Source of the DNA: Chitinophagales bacterium
Lineage (GTDB): Bacteria > Bacteroidota > Bacteroidia > Chitinophagales > CAIOSU01
DNA length: 64,000 bases
Assembly (NCBI GenBank): GCA_040877935.1
Contig: JBBDNB010000028.1
Coordinates: 1-64,000, forward strand
Direction of reading: 5' to 3'
Shown: positions 35,198-43,586 of the stretch, in pieces
Layout of the letters: each line of letters opens with the position of its first letter
Position numbering within the stretch: position 1 is the first letter of the stretch
The notes under the pieces: model-generated
The model's database searches: none
What the model was told of the DNA's origin: nothing
What the model saw: only the letters and a program-made list of their open reading frames with translations
Position numbers and translations under genes: made by a program

Positions 35198-35908
35198 ATG
35201 AGTAAACAAGAATTTTCAGGACTCAAAGCTGCATTTGTAAACTGCACATTAAAAAAATCACCCAAACAAAGCCACACCAAAGGTTTGATGGATTTATCCA
35301 TCAATATCATGGAAAAAGAAGGTGTTTCAGTAGATTATATCCGTTTGGTTGACCATGATGTAGCATCAGGTGTTTATCCGGATATGACCGAGCAAGGCTG
35401 GGAAAAGGACGAGTGGCCAGATTTATTCAAAAGAGTTTTCGAGGCTGATATACTTGTAATTGGAACTCCTATTTGGCTGGGAGAAAGATCATCTGAAGCC
35501 CAAAAACTGATAGAAAGACTTTACAGCATGAGCGGGGAACGCAATGCCAAAGGCCAATACCTATACTACGGAAAAGCTGGCGGATGTGTGATTACCGGAA
35601 ATGAAGATGGCGCAAAACACTGCGCTATGGGTATTTTATATTCCCTGCAACATATTGGCTACAGCATTCCACCACAGGCAGATTGTGCCTGGCTAGGCGA
35701 GATTGGCCCAGGGCCAAGTTATCTCGACAAAGAAGCAAATTCATCAGAAAGCGATTTTACCAACAGAAACACCACCTTTATGACCTATAATCTTATGCAC
35801 CTGGCTAAAATGCTCAAATCAAATGGTGGCTACCCTACTTATGGAAATGCCATAAAAGACTGGCAAGATGGTGAGCGCTGGAGTTTTGAAAATCCCGAGT
35901 ATCGATAA
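35198..35908 (+). CDS. Flavodoxin family / NAD(P)H-dependent FMN reductase-like protein
   Basis: 236 residues with the flavodoxin-like FMN fold: KAAFVNCTLKKSPKQSHTKG (phosphate loop), VFEADILVIGTPIWLGERSS (flavin contact) and GKAGGCVITGNEDGAKHC. Members of this family reduce quinones, azo compounds or iron. Partner and substrate are unknown. It precedes the DUF427-egtB-egtD operon by 47 bases and may be read with it. Confidence 0.85.
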   Translation: MSKQEFSGLKAAFVNCTLKKSPKQSHTKGLMDLSINIMEKEGVSVDYIRLVDHDVASGVYPDMTEQGWEKDEWPDLFKRVFEADILVIGTPIWLGERSSEAQKLIERLYSMSGERNAKGQYLYYGKAGGCVITGNEDGAKHCAMGILYSLQHIGYSIPPQADCAWLGEIGPGPSYLDKEANSSESDFTNRNTTFMTYNLMHLAKMLKSNGGYPTYGNAIKDWQDGERWSFENPEYR

Positions 35909-35955
35909 AATATTATTTAATTCATAGTGATCGGGTATAAAATAAAAAAACTGAC

Positions 35956-36237
35956 ATGAAAGCAATTTGGAACAATCAAGTAATAGCGGAAAGTGATGAT
36001 ACCGTGGTTGTGGAAGGCAATCACTATTTTTCTGCTGATGCAATTAAGCGTGAATATTTTGAAAAATCGGATCAAAAATCCGTTTGCCCGTGGAAAGGTG
36101 AGGCAAGTTATTACAATCTAAATGTTGATGGTAAAACCAATAAAGATGCAGCTTGGTACTATCCGCAACCAAAAGACATGGCCAAGCAGATCGAGGGAAG
36201 AATAGCTTTTTGGAGGGGCGTGGAGATTAAGGAATAA
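35956..36237 (+). CDS. DUF427 domain protein
   Basis: 93 residues forming the whole DUF427 beta-fold: KAIWNNQVIAESDDTVVVEG, YFSADAIKREYF, VCPWKGEASYYNL and AWYYPQPK. The family occurs in many bacteria and its function is not established. The stop shares a base with the egtB ATG (TAATG), so translation is coupled to ergothioneine synthesis genes. Confidence 0.88.
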   Translation: MKAIWNNQVIAESDDTVVVEGNHYFSADAIKREYFEKSDQKSVCPWKGEASYYNLNVDGKTNKDAAWYYPQPKDMAKQIEGRIAFWRGVEIKE

Positions 36238-37388
36238 TGCTGGATTTAGAGAATTACTATCAAAAAACCCGACAAAGGTCTGTCTTGCTTTGCAAACCGC
36301 TAAAAGTGGAAGATTACCTGCCTCAGCCAGAAACTTTTGTAAGTCCTGCAAAATGGAATTTAGCCCACACCACCTGGTTTTTTGAAGAAATGGTATTGAA
36401 GCATTTTAAAAAAACCCATAAAGTTTTTCATCCCGACTTCAGTTATTTGTTCAATAGCTATTACAACAATATTGGAGACAAAAACCCACGTGATAATCGA
36501 GGCTTTATAACGCGACCGGGCTTAGATGAAATTTACCAATACCGAAAGTTCGTGGATGAAAAAATGCTGGAATTAATCCAATCCAGGCCTTCTGAAAAAT
36601 GCCGCGAGTTGATTGTACTGGGGCTAAACCACGAAGAGCAACACCAGGAACTTTTGCTTACTGATTTGAAATACACCTTTTTCCAAAATCCTGTTTACCC
36701 GGCTTATGACTTAAAAAATGATTTTCTAAGTGACAAAAACAAAGAAAGTGGCTGGCTGAAAATGCAGGAGGGACTGTATGAAATAGGTTTTGATGGAGAT
36801 GGATTTTCGTATGACAATGAGCACAAAAGCCACAAAGTCTATTTGCAGGATTTTCAAATTGCCAGACAGCTTGTGACAAATGGAGAATATTTGGATTTTA
36901 TTGAAGCAGGAGGCTATGAAGATTTTAATCTATGGCTGGATGATGGATGGGCATGGAAAATCGAAAAGGATATTTCCCAACCGCTTTACTGGAAAAAAAT
37001 AGAGGATGAGTGGTTTCAGTTTACCCTATCTGGTTTAAGGAAGATTCAAGGAGAGCAAATTTTAGCACATATCTCTTTTTACGAAGCCGATGCATTCGCC
37101 AGATGGAAGGGAATGCGCTTGCCTACTGAGTTTGAGTGGGAAGCGGCAGCCGATCAATTGAGCTGGGGAAAACGCTGGGAATGGTGCAATTCTGCTTATT
37201 TGCCCTATCCGGGATTTAAGATTGCCGAGGGAGCAGTGGGTGAATACAATGGCAAGTTTATGATCAACCAAATGGTTCTGCGTGGTGCTTCAGTGGCAAC
37301 AACTCCGGGACATTCCCGCAAGACTTATCGCAATTTTTTTCATCCGCATTTGCAGTGGCAATATTCGGGCATTAGACTAGCAAGATAA
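36237..37388 (+). CDS. egtB: Ergothioneine biosynthesis sulfoxide synthase EgtB
   Basis: 383 residues, slightly short for the family. The N-terminal DinB-like iron-binding domain shows WNLAHTTWFFEEMVL and GLNHEEQHQELLLTDL, which supply the histidine ligands. The C-terminal FGE-type domain (about 170-383) has RQLVTNGEYLDFIEAGGYED, RLPTEFEWEAAA and the end NFFHPHLQWQYSGIRLAR. EgtB joins hercynine with a thiol (gamma-Glu-Cys or Cys) and O2 to form the sulfoxide precursor of ergothioneine. Which thiol is used is not visible. egtD follows without a gap. Confidence 0.92.
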   Translation: MLDLENYYQKTRQRSVLLCKPLKVEDYLPQPETFVSPAKWNLAHTTWFFEEMVLKHFKKTHKVFHPDFSYLFNSYYNNIGDKNPRDNRGFITRPGLDEIYQYRKFVDEKMLELIQSRPSEKCRELIVLGLNHEEQHQELLLTDLKYTFFQNPVYPAYDLKNDFLSDKNKESGWLKMQEGLYEIGFDGDGFSYDNEHKSHKVYLQDFQIARQLVTNGEYLDFIEAGGYEDFNLWLDDGWAWKIEKDISQPLYWKKIEDEWFQFTLSGLRKIQGEQILAHISFYEADAFARWKGMRLPTEFEWEAAADQLSWGKRWEWCNSAYLPYPGFKIAEGAVGEYNGKFMINQMVLRGASVATTPGHSRKTYRNFFHPHLQWQYSGIRLAR

Positions 37389-38336
37389 ATGATGGCAAAT
37401 TTTATAAAAGATGTTGATGAAGGATTGAGCAAAGCATCCAAGACCCTATCTTCCAAGTATTTTTACGATAAAAAAGGCGATGCGCTATTTGTTGAAATAA
37501 TGCGAATGCCTGAATATTATCTAACAAGGGCTGAATTTGAAATCCTGCAAAAGCAAGCGGTTGAGATAACCAAAACGCTTTCCCTAAATCCTGATACAAC
37601 ATTTGAAATTATTGAGTTAGGGGCAGGTGATGGCGAAAAGACCAAGGAATTTATCCGCTATTTAATGCAGGAAAATTTCAAGTTCAAATATATGCCTGTT
37701 GATATTTCACAAAATGTACTGGGAATACTTCAAAATTCGATGCTGAAAGAGTTTCCCAACCTGAAAATAGCACCCATGCAAGGGGATTACTTTCAAGTAT
37801 TGGAAGGCATAAAACACACACACCATCCCAAGTTGGTTTTGTTTTTGGGATCTAATATCGGGAATTTAAAAGATGAAAATGCCCAAAAGTTTTTGAAGCA
37901 AATCGGCCAAAAACTCAGTACCGGAGATCATCTGCTGCTCGGGGTGGATTTGATCAAACCAGCAGAAATTGTGGTACCGGCCTATAATGACGCAAAAGGC
38001 ATAACCGCTGCATTCAACTTGAATATATTGGAAAGAATAAACCGTGAACTGGACGGTGATTTTGACCTCAGTGCATTCCACCACGAAGTAGATTATACAC
38101 AAGAATTAGGTATTGTAAAAAGTTACCTTGTAAGCAATAAAGACCAAAAAGTTTATATTGGGCAAATTAGTAAAAGCTATAGCTTCAGAAAAGGTGAGCG
38201 CATAAATACTGAAATATCGCGCAAGTACAATGATGCGATGATTGAAAAAATCACACGCGATACTTCTTTTGAAACCAAAGCCAAATTCACCGATTCAAAA
38301 GGCTATTTTGCTGATTATATCCTGGTAAAAACCTGA
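37389..38336 (+). CDS. egtD: L-histidine N(alpha)-methyltransferase EgtD
   Basis: 315 residues. EgtD trimethylates histidine to hercynine using SAM, the first step of ergothioneine synthesis. The sequence shows SSKYFYDKKGDALFVEIMRM, TRAEFEIL, the SAM site IIELGAGDGEKT, FLGSNIGNLKD and GVDLIKP. It directly follows egtB. A second ATG is at codon 2. EgtA, EgtC and EgtE homologues are not visible in this window. Confidence 0.94.
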   Translation: MMANFIKDVDEGLSKASKTLSSKYFYDKKGDALFVEIMRMPEYYLTRAEFEILQKQAVEITKTLSLNPDTTFEIIELGAGDGEKTKEFIRYLMQENFKFKYMPVDISQNVLGILQNSMLKEFPNLKIAPMQGDYFQVLEGIKHTHHPKLVLFLGSNIGNLKDENAQKFLKQIGQKLSTGDHLLLGVDLIKPAEIVVPAYNDAKGITAAFNLNILERINRELDGDFDLSAFHHEVDYTQELGIVKSYLVSNKDQKVYIGQISKSYSFRKGERINTEISRKYNDAMIEKITRDTSFETKAKFTDSKGYFADYILVKT

Positions 38337-38339
38337 AAA

Positions 38340-39026
38340 ATGCAGCAGCAATTAGGTGTATTGGGCATGGGTAGCAGCACTACGCTTTTTTATATAGAAA
38401 AGCTCAATATCCTTTATCACCAAAAATTCGGTGGGGACAGCACCTGTCCTTTTAAAATGCTCAATGCCAATTTCAATCTTTTCAACCCCTATTTGCCCAA
38501 TCAATATGAAAAGCTTGTTCCTGAGTTACATCGGCATTTAATAGCAATGAACCGGTTAGGCGTAGATAAAATCCTAATTCCCAACATTACCCTGCACCAA
38601 ACCGTTGATCACTTGCCAGAAGATTTTCTTCCAAAACATAAAATCATTCATCCTTATGAACTTGCCATTGAAAAATTGCGCAGTGAAAACACAAAGGAAG
38701 TACTGGTATTGGGTTCTGTTCACACTATGAAATCAAGATATGTCAAAGAGAAATTTAAGCAGCAGGGAATAAAGCTTTTGGCACCTACACAAAATGAGGT
38801 TATACAAATTGACAAACTGAGAAATGAAGTATATATCGGTGAATCAACAAGAGAATCTAAGCTTGCTTTTGAACAAATTCTTTACAAATACCATAGAAAG
38901 CAAAGGGTTTTAATTGCCTGTACTGAATTGTCCCTTGCACTGAATAAAAAGAACAGCAATAATTTTATTGATCTTGCAACGCTTCAGTTGCAAAAGGCCC
39001 TGGATATCTTCAGTGAAAACCGTTAA
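38340..39026 (+). CDS. Aspartate/glutamate racemase superfamily protein in the ergothioneine operon
   Basis: 228 residues. The Asp/Glu racemase fold is seen from LGVLGMGSSTTLFYIEKLN, the ILIPNITLHQTVDHLP segment and the C-terminal block VLIACTELSLAL, which keeps the second catalytic Cys. The first Cys (PCNTxH in true racemases) is replaced: the site reads PNITLH. A one-Cys enzyme is unlikely to racemise and could be a lyase, decarboxylase or isomerase. It starts three bases after egtD, so a role in ergothioneine metabolism is plausible, but this is inference. Confidence 0.78.
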   Translation: MQQQLGVLGMGSSTTLFYIEKLNILYHQKFGGDSTCPFKMLNANFNLFNPYLPNQYEKLVPELHRHLIAMNRLGVDKILIPNITLHQTVDHLPEDFLPKHKIIHPYELAIEKLRSENTKEVLVLGSVHTMKSRYVKEKFKQQGIKLLAPTQNEVIQIDKLRNEVYIGESTRESKLAFEQILYKYHRKQRVLIACTELSLALNKKNSNNFIDLATLQLQKALDIFSENR

Positions 39027-39973
39027 GGCCTTTTCCATTCCTTTACGGCATGTAATAGCGCGCTGGAATCAGAATAGCCCAGCAGCATAGCCAATTCCCT
39101 GACTTTGATTTGCCTGGCTTTAGACAAGTATTGATAAAGCTCTTTTTTTATGTCATTTTTGATTTTTCTATAGCTTTGCCCTTCCATGCTTAATTTGCGC
39201 TGAACGGTTCTTTCGCTCATCAACATTGCTTTTGAAACTTGAGAAAAATCCGGAAGTTCTGGAGTGCTCATGTTCAATATCATGCTCCTGACCTTTGCCG
39301 AAAAAGTAGGATAAGCTGATTTATGGAACCCTATTAAATCCATGAATTTCGGGAGTAAAACTTCTATAGCTTTTATTTTTCCTTGATTGAGCTCTGCCTC
39401 CATAACCTTAGCATCAAAAACAAACAGATGCTCCTGACCCGAGGCCAAATCTATTTTCAGCATTTGCCTGTATTCACTCAAGTTAGAATAAGGCAAAATT
39501 AACTTTGGGAAATATTTTGTGGATAGAATCAATTTAAACTCCCTATAAATAAAACAGAACACCATATCCAAGACCTGAAGTCTTAGTTTTTCATCCTCAA
39601 TATTGCTTTTAAGGGAAACCGTATAATTCTTGTTCTTGACACTTGCTTCCAAAAAAACAATTGGGAAAGCATTTTGGAGATAATTCTGCAATATAAATAC
39701 AGCTTGTTCAAAACTGTATGAATTGAGCTGTAATTGCGTTACAAAACCCAATGTCTTATAATTTAGAGAACAGCCAAAATACAGACCCGCATATTTTGTA
39801 TTGGCAGACAATAATCCCAACGCATTGACAAATTCCGAGCTGTTTATTTTCCCTGAAACATCCCTAATATCTTGATTGGGATTTTCAAGAAATTGCCTCA
39901 ATTCAGCATCTTCATAGCCCAAATGTGCTGCATAGTGGAACAGGTTGGCTATATGTGGTGCGGAAATTTTCAT
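39023..39973 (-). CDS. AraC family transcriptional regulator, short C-terminus
   Basis: 316 residues from the ATG at 39973 (a TTG at 40000 is less likely, as it lies in a repeat). The N-terminal part resembles the arabinose-binding-like domain of AraC/OruR-type regulators (LNSYSFEQAVFILQNYLQNA). The C-terminal helix-turn-helix has SKAMLMSERTVQRKLSMEG and VRELAMLLGYSDSSALLHAV, but the usual ending after the second helix (GxSPxxYR) is missing because the frame stops at EWKRP. The stop overlaps the convergent racemase-like gene by four bases. It may regulate nearby stress genes. Confidence 0.82.
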   Translation of the reverse strand: MKISAPHIANLFHYAAHLGYEDAELRQFLENPNQDIRDVSGKINSSEFVNALGLLSANTKYAGLYFGCSLNYKTLGFVTQLQLNSYSFEQAVFILQNYLQNAFPIVFLEASVKNKNYTVSLKSNIEDEKLRLQVLDMVFCFIYREFKLILSTKYFPKLILPYSNLSEYRQMLKIDLASGQEHLFVFDAKVMEAELNQGKIKAIEVLLPKFMDLIGFHKSAYPTFSAKVRSMILNMSTPELPDFSQVSKAMLMSERTVQRKLSMEGQSYRKIKNDIKKELYQYLSKARQIKVRELAMLLGYSDSSALLHAVKEWKRP

Positions 39974-39990
39974 CTTAACAAGTAAACTAC

Positions 39991-40098
39991 TTCGGGGCAA
40001 GCCTGCCTTTGTCGCCTGCTAGCCGGAAAAGGCAGGGCAGACAGGCCTCGGAGCACCCACCTGCTTAGTCAGGCAGGTTTAAATCTCGATTATCGAGT
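39991..40098. repeat. GC-rich palindromic element with terminal 18-bp word
   Basis: It contains TTCGGGGCAAGCCTGCC, the inverted repeat CCTGCCTTT/AAAGGCAGG (40002-40010/40028-40036), ACCTGC/GCAGGT (40059-40064/40073-40078) and ends with AAATCTCGATTATCGAGT (40081-40098). Related GC-rich elements are at 60021 and 62281; the final 18-mer recurs exactly at 61772. Confidence 0.65.
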
Positions 40099-40140
40099 AA
40101 AATTGGCGTAAAATATCAACAGTTAATAATTTCATCAAAA

Positions 40141-40148
40141 TATCTTTG
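40141..40148 (+). promoter_or_regulatory. Candidate -7 box
   Basis: TATCTTTG, matching TAnnTTTG, 13 bases before the ATG of the small membrane protein gene at 40162. No clear -33 box is seen. Confidence 0.45.
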
Positions 40149-40161
40149 CTTAAAAAAAGCT

Positions 40162-40545
40162 ATGAATCCTTTACAAAAAGCACTTTTGGCAAACGCCCTA
40201 TTTTCTGGCGCATCTGGAATTTTAATGATATCGCTGCACCAAAAAATAGCGTCCCTTTTTGAAATACAAGACAGTACGGCCTTTTGGGCAATCGGTATTG
40301 CGTTGATATACTTTGCATTGACTATTGTTTACGAAATAAAAAAGCAAAGAAGATTGGCAGTTTTGTGGATCATCGCACAGGATATGCTTTGGGTTGTTGG
40401 CAGCATCATTGTTTTGCTTGCAGAGCCGTTTGGAATTTCATCAGCGGGAAACAAAATCATTTTCATTATTGCCCTTGTGGTATTTGCTATGGCGGCCAAT
40501 CAATACAGGGCTTTGAAGAAACCGAACATTATGGACAGACACTAA
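40162..40545 (+). CDS. Four-TM membrane protein of unknown function
   Basis: 127 residues with four hydrophobic helices (LLANALFSGASGILMI, FWAIGIALIYFALTIVYEI, VLWIIAQDMLWVVGSIIVLL, IIFIIALVVFAMAANQYRAL). It resembles small uncharacterised inner-membrane proteins found in many Bacteroidota. No partner is obvious; it converges on the hemerythrin gene, with only 24 bases between the stops. Confidence 0.7.
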   Translation: MNPLQKALLANALFSGASGILMISLHQKIASLFEIQDSTAFWAIGIALIYFALTIVYEIKKQRRLAVLWIIAQDMLWVVGSIIVLLAEPFGISSAGNKIIFIIALVVFAMAANQYRALKKPNIMDRH

Positions 40546-40569
40546 CAATAGACAGTTCCCGTCAAAGTT

Positions 40570-41034
40570 TTACCTCCAAAACTCGTCCTCTGTATTCTCC
40601 TGAAAAGCTTTTTCCTGATGGAATTTTGATATTGATTGCAGCTGTGCTTCACTTGCAGCTTCCTGCACTTCATTAAAAAGTTGTCGCTCTTCAAAGCGAA
40701 TATGGGCATCCAGTTGTTTTTCAATTTCACTAAGATTTGCCTTTAAATTATCCTTACTTTGGAAAAGCGTCTCTAATTTCCGGTGTTCTTCTATTGCCCT
40801 TTGCACATTTTTATGATCATTGCCCAGTATAGTGAAAATATGTTTTTCCTCAATTTCAAAATGTTCGCGAATATAATTTTCAAAAAACCAATCAGCGTAT
40901 TTTTTTATCCGCTTTACATCAATATCTTTTGTAAAACCGGTTCTGATTTTCCAACACAAAAGTAAACTGTGGTGATGTTCTCTGCTAAAGGGCTGAAGGT
41001 ACTTGTGTCGTTTTATTGGGTTTCTTTTTTCCAT
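40570..41034 (-). CDS. Hemerythrin (HHE) domain protein
   Basis: 154 residues. Histidine and glutamate ligands of a di-iron HHE fold are visible: SREHHHSLLL, EHFEIEEKHIF, EEHRKLE and DAHIRFEERQLF. Such proteins bind O2 or NO or store iron. It follows the RIC gene by nine bases and belongs to the nitrosative-stress cluster. Confidence 0.88.
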   Translation of the reverse strand: MEKRNPIKRHKYLQPFSREHHHSLLLCWKIRTGFTKDIDVKRIKKYADWFFENYIREHFEIEEKHIFTILGNDHKNVQRAIEEHRKLETLFQSKDNLKANLSEIEKQLDAHIRFEERQLFNEVQEAASEAQLQSISKFHQEKAFQENTEDEFWR

Positions 41035-41043
41035 AATTGTGCG

Positions 41044-41772
41044 TTACAAATTGCTTAATTCCTTTTCCATTGCAATAGCAGAGGGAAATAGAATATTGTT
41101 TTCCAGATGAATGTGCAAGTGCAAATCTTCCTCAAATTCTTTCAATAAAGCAAATGTAACATTGTAAGTATTGCAGGCATCAGCAGGGGGCGTATATTGA
41201 TTGCTCAGTGCTGCTATTTTCCTGAATCTTTCTCCTTCAATATCGTGTTCCTCCATCATCATATGAATAGGGTTTTCTACACTCCCAAAATGTGGTGTTT
41301 CCGGGTTGGTGCCACTTTGTTTGTGTTTCATGAGCTTGCGGACAAAAGGAAACAATATCAGCTCTTCTTTTTTCATGTGCATGGCCAGTTCTCCTGCTGA
41401 AGCCTCAAATTGTTCTGCAATTTCATGCAACTCAGGATGCATGGCACCATGTACTTTGCAGATTTTTTCAAGGTATGCGCTTATTTCAGGAATTTTAGCT
41501 TCTACATATCTGTGGTGTTTTTTTTCAATGTAATCAGCCAACAGATCTGCCGGCCAGGAATTGTAATCTATTGATGTGCTTTCCTTCAATTGGACAATTT
41601 GCTCTAAATCACCAATAAGCTTTGAAGTATCAATGTTTTTGCTTTTGCAGGCATCTGCTATACTTCGGTTTCCATTGCAACAAAAATCCACTCCATAGGC
41701 CTGGAATATTGTTGCTGTGCGATAATCATTAGCAACCAAATCACCAATGATATTATTTTCTTGCAGTTTCAT
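41044..41772 (-). CDS. Iron-sulfur cluster repair di-iron protein (RIC/YtfE/ScdA)
   Basis: 242 residues. The N-terminal ScdA domain has IFQAYGVDFCCNGNRSIADAC; the C-terminal hemerythrin-like domain has IEKKHHRYVEAKIPEISAYL, VHGAMHPELHEI, HMKKEELILFPFV, MMEEHDIEGERF and LHLHIHLENNILFP. The protein repairs Fe-S clusters damaged by nitric oxide or peroxide and may release NO. The gene lies between the truncated haemoglobin and hemerythrin genes on the same strand, a well-known combination. Confidence 0.93.
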   Translation of the reverse strand: MKLQENNIIGDLVANDYRTATIFQAYGVDFCCNGNRSIADACKSKNIDTSKLIGDLEQIVQLKESTSIDYNSWPADLLADYIEKKHHRYVEAKIPEISAYLEKICKVHGAMHPELHEIAEQFEASAGELAMHMKKEELILFPFVRKLMKHKQSGTNPETPHFGSVENPIHMMMEEHDIEGERFRKIAALSNQYTPPADACNTYNVTFALLKEFEEDLHLHIHLENNILFPSAIAMEKELSNL

Positions 41773-41816
41773 AATTTTGTTTTTTATTTATAATTTAATT
41801 TGCGTTTTATATACTT

Positions 41817-42206
41817 TCAAATAACAGGCTTAGATGGATTGTTTTGGTAGTATTGTATTTTTAGTAAAAACATTTCTGCCATTTTCTCTGCCCGCCATTT
41901 GGCTTCTATTGCTTTTTCACCTGTAAAATGTTCGTCCAGGGTTTTAGAAAAAAGTTGCAACCATCGTTCAAAATGCTTGCGCTCTACTTTTAATTTGGCA
42001 TGAGGAACAAAGGGACTTCCAAAATAGCTGTGCTCTTCTAATAAAACAGTTTCCCAAAAACGATACATTTTCTCCAGGTGTGCCGGCCATTTGTCTTGAA
42101 TGATTTGATTGAAAATATCCTTCAGCAAATCGTCCTTTCTTATTTCTGAATAAAAAGCATCTACCAAAAATTCAATATCCTTCCTGTTTTCAATTTGCTT
42201 TTTCAT
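41817..42206 (-). CDS. Group III truncated haemoglobin
   Basis: 129 residues with the globin pattern of the group III family: DIEFLVDAFYSEIRKDDLL, KMYRFWETVLLEE, GSPFVPHAKLKVERKHFERW, which contains the proximal His region, and the end KWRAEKMAEMFLLKI. Such globins bind and detoxify NO or O2. It lies between the Rrf2 regulator and RIC genes, which supports NO defence. Confidence 0.88.
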   Translation of the reverse strand: MKKQIENRKDIEFLVDAFYSEIRKDDLLKDIFNQIIQDKWPAHLEKMYRFWETVLLEEHSYFGSPFVPHAKLKVERKHFERWLQLFSKTLDEHFTGEKAIEAKWRAEKMAEMFLLKIQYYQNNPSKPVI

Positions 42207-42300
42207 CTGTTTAAAATTTTTCTGCTTGTTCGTTCTTAATTTCTATTTAGTCTTAAAACGATATTAATACCTTTTTATCCTTTTATTTCTGAATTTTTTT

Positions 42301-42738
42301 TTATCTTTTTAAATAAGTTAGACCAATTTCAAGTCCTGTTGCCAATTCATAAATACTTGTTTGGGAAAGCATTTCTTGAAGATCATCTCTAATAGCTTTG
42401 AATTTATCGTGCACCGGACATGGATATGATTCATTACATTCTTTCAAACCCAGGCCACACCCCTTAAAAATAGCATCCCCATCAATGGCAGTTACAATTT
42501 GTACCAACTTGAGTTTATCAATGTCTTCTCTTTGAATATAAAATCCCCCGGTGGGACCTTTTAAAGATTCTACAATATTGTTTTTTGCCAGTAGTTGAAG
42601 TATTTTTGCCGTAAAGGCAACTGGTGAATCAATTTCATTTGCAATATTTTTTAGGCTTACCCTTTCTCCATCCAAAGAACGTTGAGCAATATATAGCGTA
42701 GCCCTTATCCCGTATTCACATGCTTTTGAAAAAATCAT
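42301..42738 (-). CDS. Rrf2 family transcriptional regulator (NsrR-like)
   Basis: 145 residues. The winged helix is MIFSKACEYGIRATLYIAQR followed by VAFTAKILQLLAKNNIV and the wing GPTGGFYI. Three cysteines in CGLGLKECNESYPCPVHD follow the NsrR arrangement for an Fe-S cluster that senses NO. As the first gene of the cluster it should repress itself and the globin-RIC-hemerythrin genes. A palindrome overlapping its promoter supports this. Confidence 0.9.
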   Translation of the reverse strand: MIFSKACEYGIRATLYIAQRSLDGERVSLKNIANEIDSPVAFTAKILQLLAKNNIVESLKGPTGGFYIQREDIDKLKLVQIVTAIDGDAIFKGCGLGLKECNESYPCPVHDKFKAIRDDLQEMLSQTSIYELATGLEIGLTYLKR

Positions 42739-42753
42739 TGCTCAAATTTGAAT

Positions 42754-42799
42754 CAAAGTTACTAATATTTTTTATTTCGGACAAATTTATCCGAAATAA
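42754..42799 (-). promoter_or_regulatory. Promoter and overlapping palindromic operator of the NO-defence cluster
   Basis: On the minus strand TTTG (42785-42782), 20 bases, then TAACTTTG (42761-42754) match the Bacteroidota -33/-7 promoter. The -33 box lies in the centre of a palindrome with perfect 10-bp arms, TTATTTCGGA and TCCGAAATAA (42772-42781 and 42790-42799), and an AAATTT core. A dimer bound here would block sigma-factor contact, as expected for repression by the Rrf2 protein. The start codon is 16 bases beyond the -7 box. Confidence 0.75.
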
Positions 42800-42810
42800 G
42801 AAAACAATCA

Positions 42811-42839
42811 AAAAAAAGAGGCCTAAAAAGAGGCCTCTT
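42811..42839 (-). terminator. Rho-independent terminator of the secreted protein gene
   Basis: Read on the minus strand, AAGAGGCC (42839-42832) and GGCCTCTT (42823-42816) form an 8-bp stem followed by a T-run. It ends the transcript of the gene at 42860-43417. Confidence 0.85.
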
Positions 42840-42859
42840 AATATTTAGGTACATTAATT

Positions 42860-43417
42860 TTATTCGCTATCAACCATCATTCCCGGAGCTGTTGCAGTTT
42901 CTTCAAATCGGTAGGTAGTAACCAACTCTTCAAATTTAGCAAGGTTGCTGTTAAAAGCTTCTTCTGTGTCGGCACGTAGTGTAATGAAGTTTACATGTCC
43001 TTCTTCAGGTATGTAGGCATATGCTTCATAAACACCATCTGCTTTTGAAATCAAGTGTTTTACCACTGCAAGATTGTGTCCTTCTCCAATTTCAATGACT
43101 CTGGCTCTTTTTACCTGAAGATCATTTACTGATGCAGTATAGAAGAGAATATCATCATCGATATAATCAAAGATACTTTCGTATGACTTCAGTTTAGCCT
43201 GATTAGAAAAAAGGATTGCATCTGTGTTTTCCCATGTTTTTCCCTGTGGAACAAAGACATATTTCAAGCCTTGCTTTTCAGCAACAGTGCTTTCCATTTC
43301 CCATCCCTGTGGGGATTTAAGATCAAAATCTTTTTGATTTTGTGCCATCAGCGGTTGCAGCATAAAACAGAATGTTGTGACTGCGCTGAAAATGATTGTT
43401 GAAATTTTAGTTGTCAT
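42860..43417 (-). CDS. Secreted protein of unknown function
   Basis: 185 residues. A signal peptide (TIIFSAVTTFCFMLQPLMAQ) precedes a compact domain with FVPQGKTWENTDAILFSNQA and YAYIPEEGHVNFITLRADTE. It looks like the small periplasmic proteins of Bacteroidota that are annotated only as hypothetical. It is a single-gene unit with its own terminator. It stands between the NO-defence cluster and HMG-CoA reductase, with no tie to either. Confidence 0.7.
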   Translation of the reverse strand: MTTKISTIIFSAVTTFCFMLQPLMAQNQKDFDLKSPQGWEMESTVAEKQGLKYVFVPQGKTWENTDAILFSNQAKLKSYESIFDYIDDDILFYTASVNDLQVKRARVIEIGEGHNLAVVKHLISKADGVYEAYAYIPEEGHVNFITLRADTEEAFNSNLAKFEELVTTYRFEETATAPGMMVDSE

Positions 43418-43586
43418 GATTGTGTGTTTTTTTGTTTACACACATCTTTTACGCAAGCCAATTGAAGAGGTTACACTTTTCTAAAAAATGTTGTCCAATT
43501 TATCACTGAATGGCTCCTACTCTACACTACAGGGCAAATAAAATTTATTCAGCCCTATCACAATGATTTATAATTGAGCATTTTGG

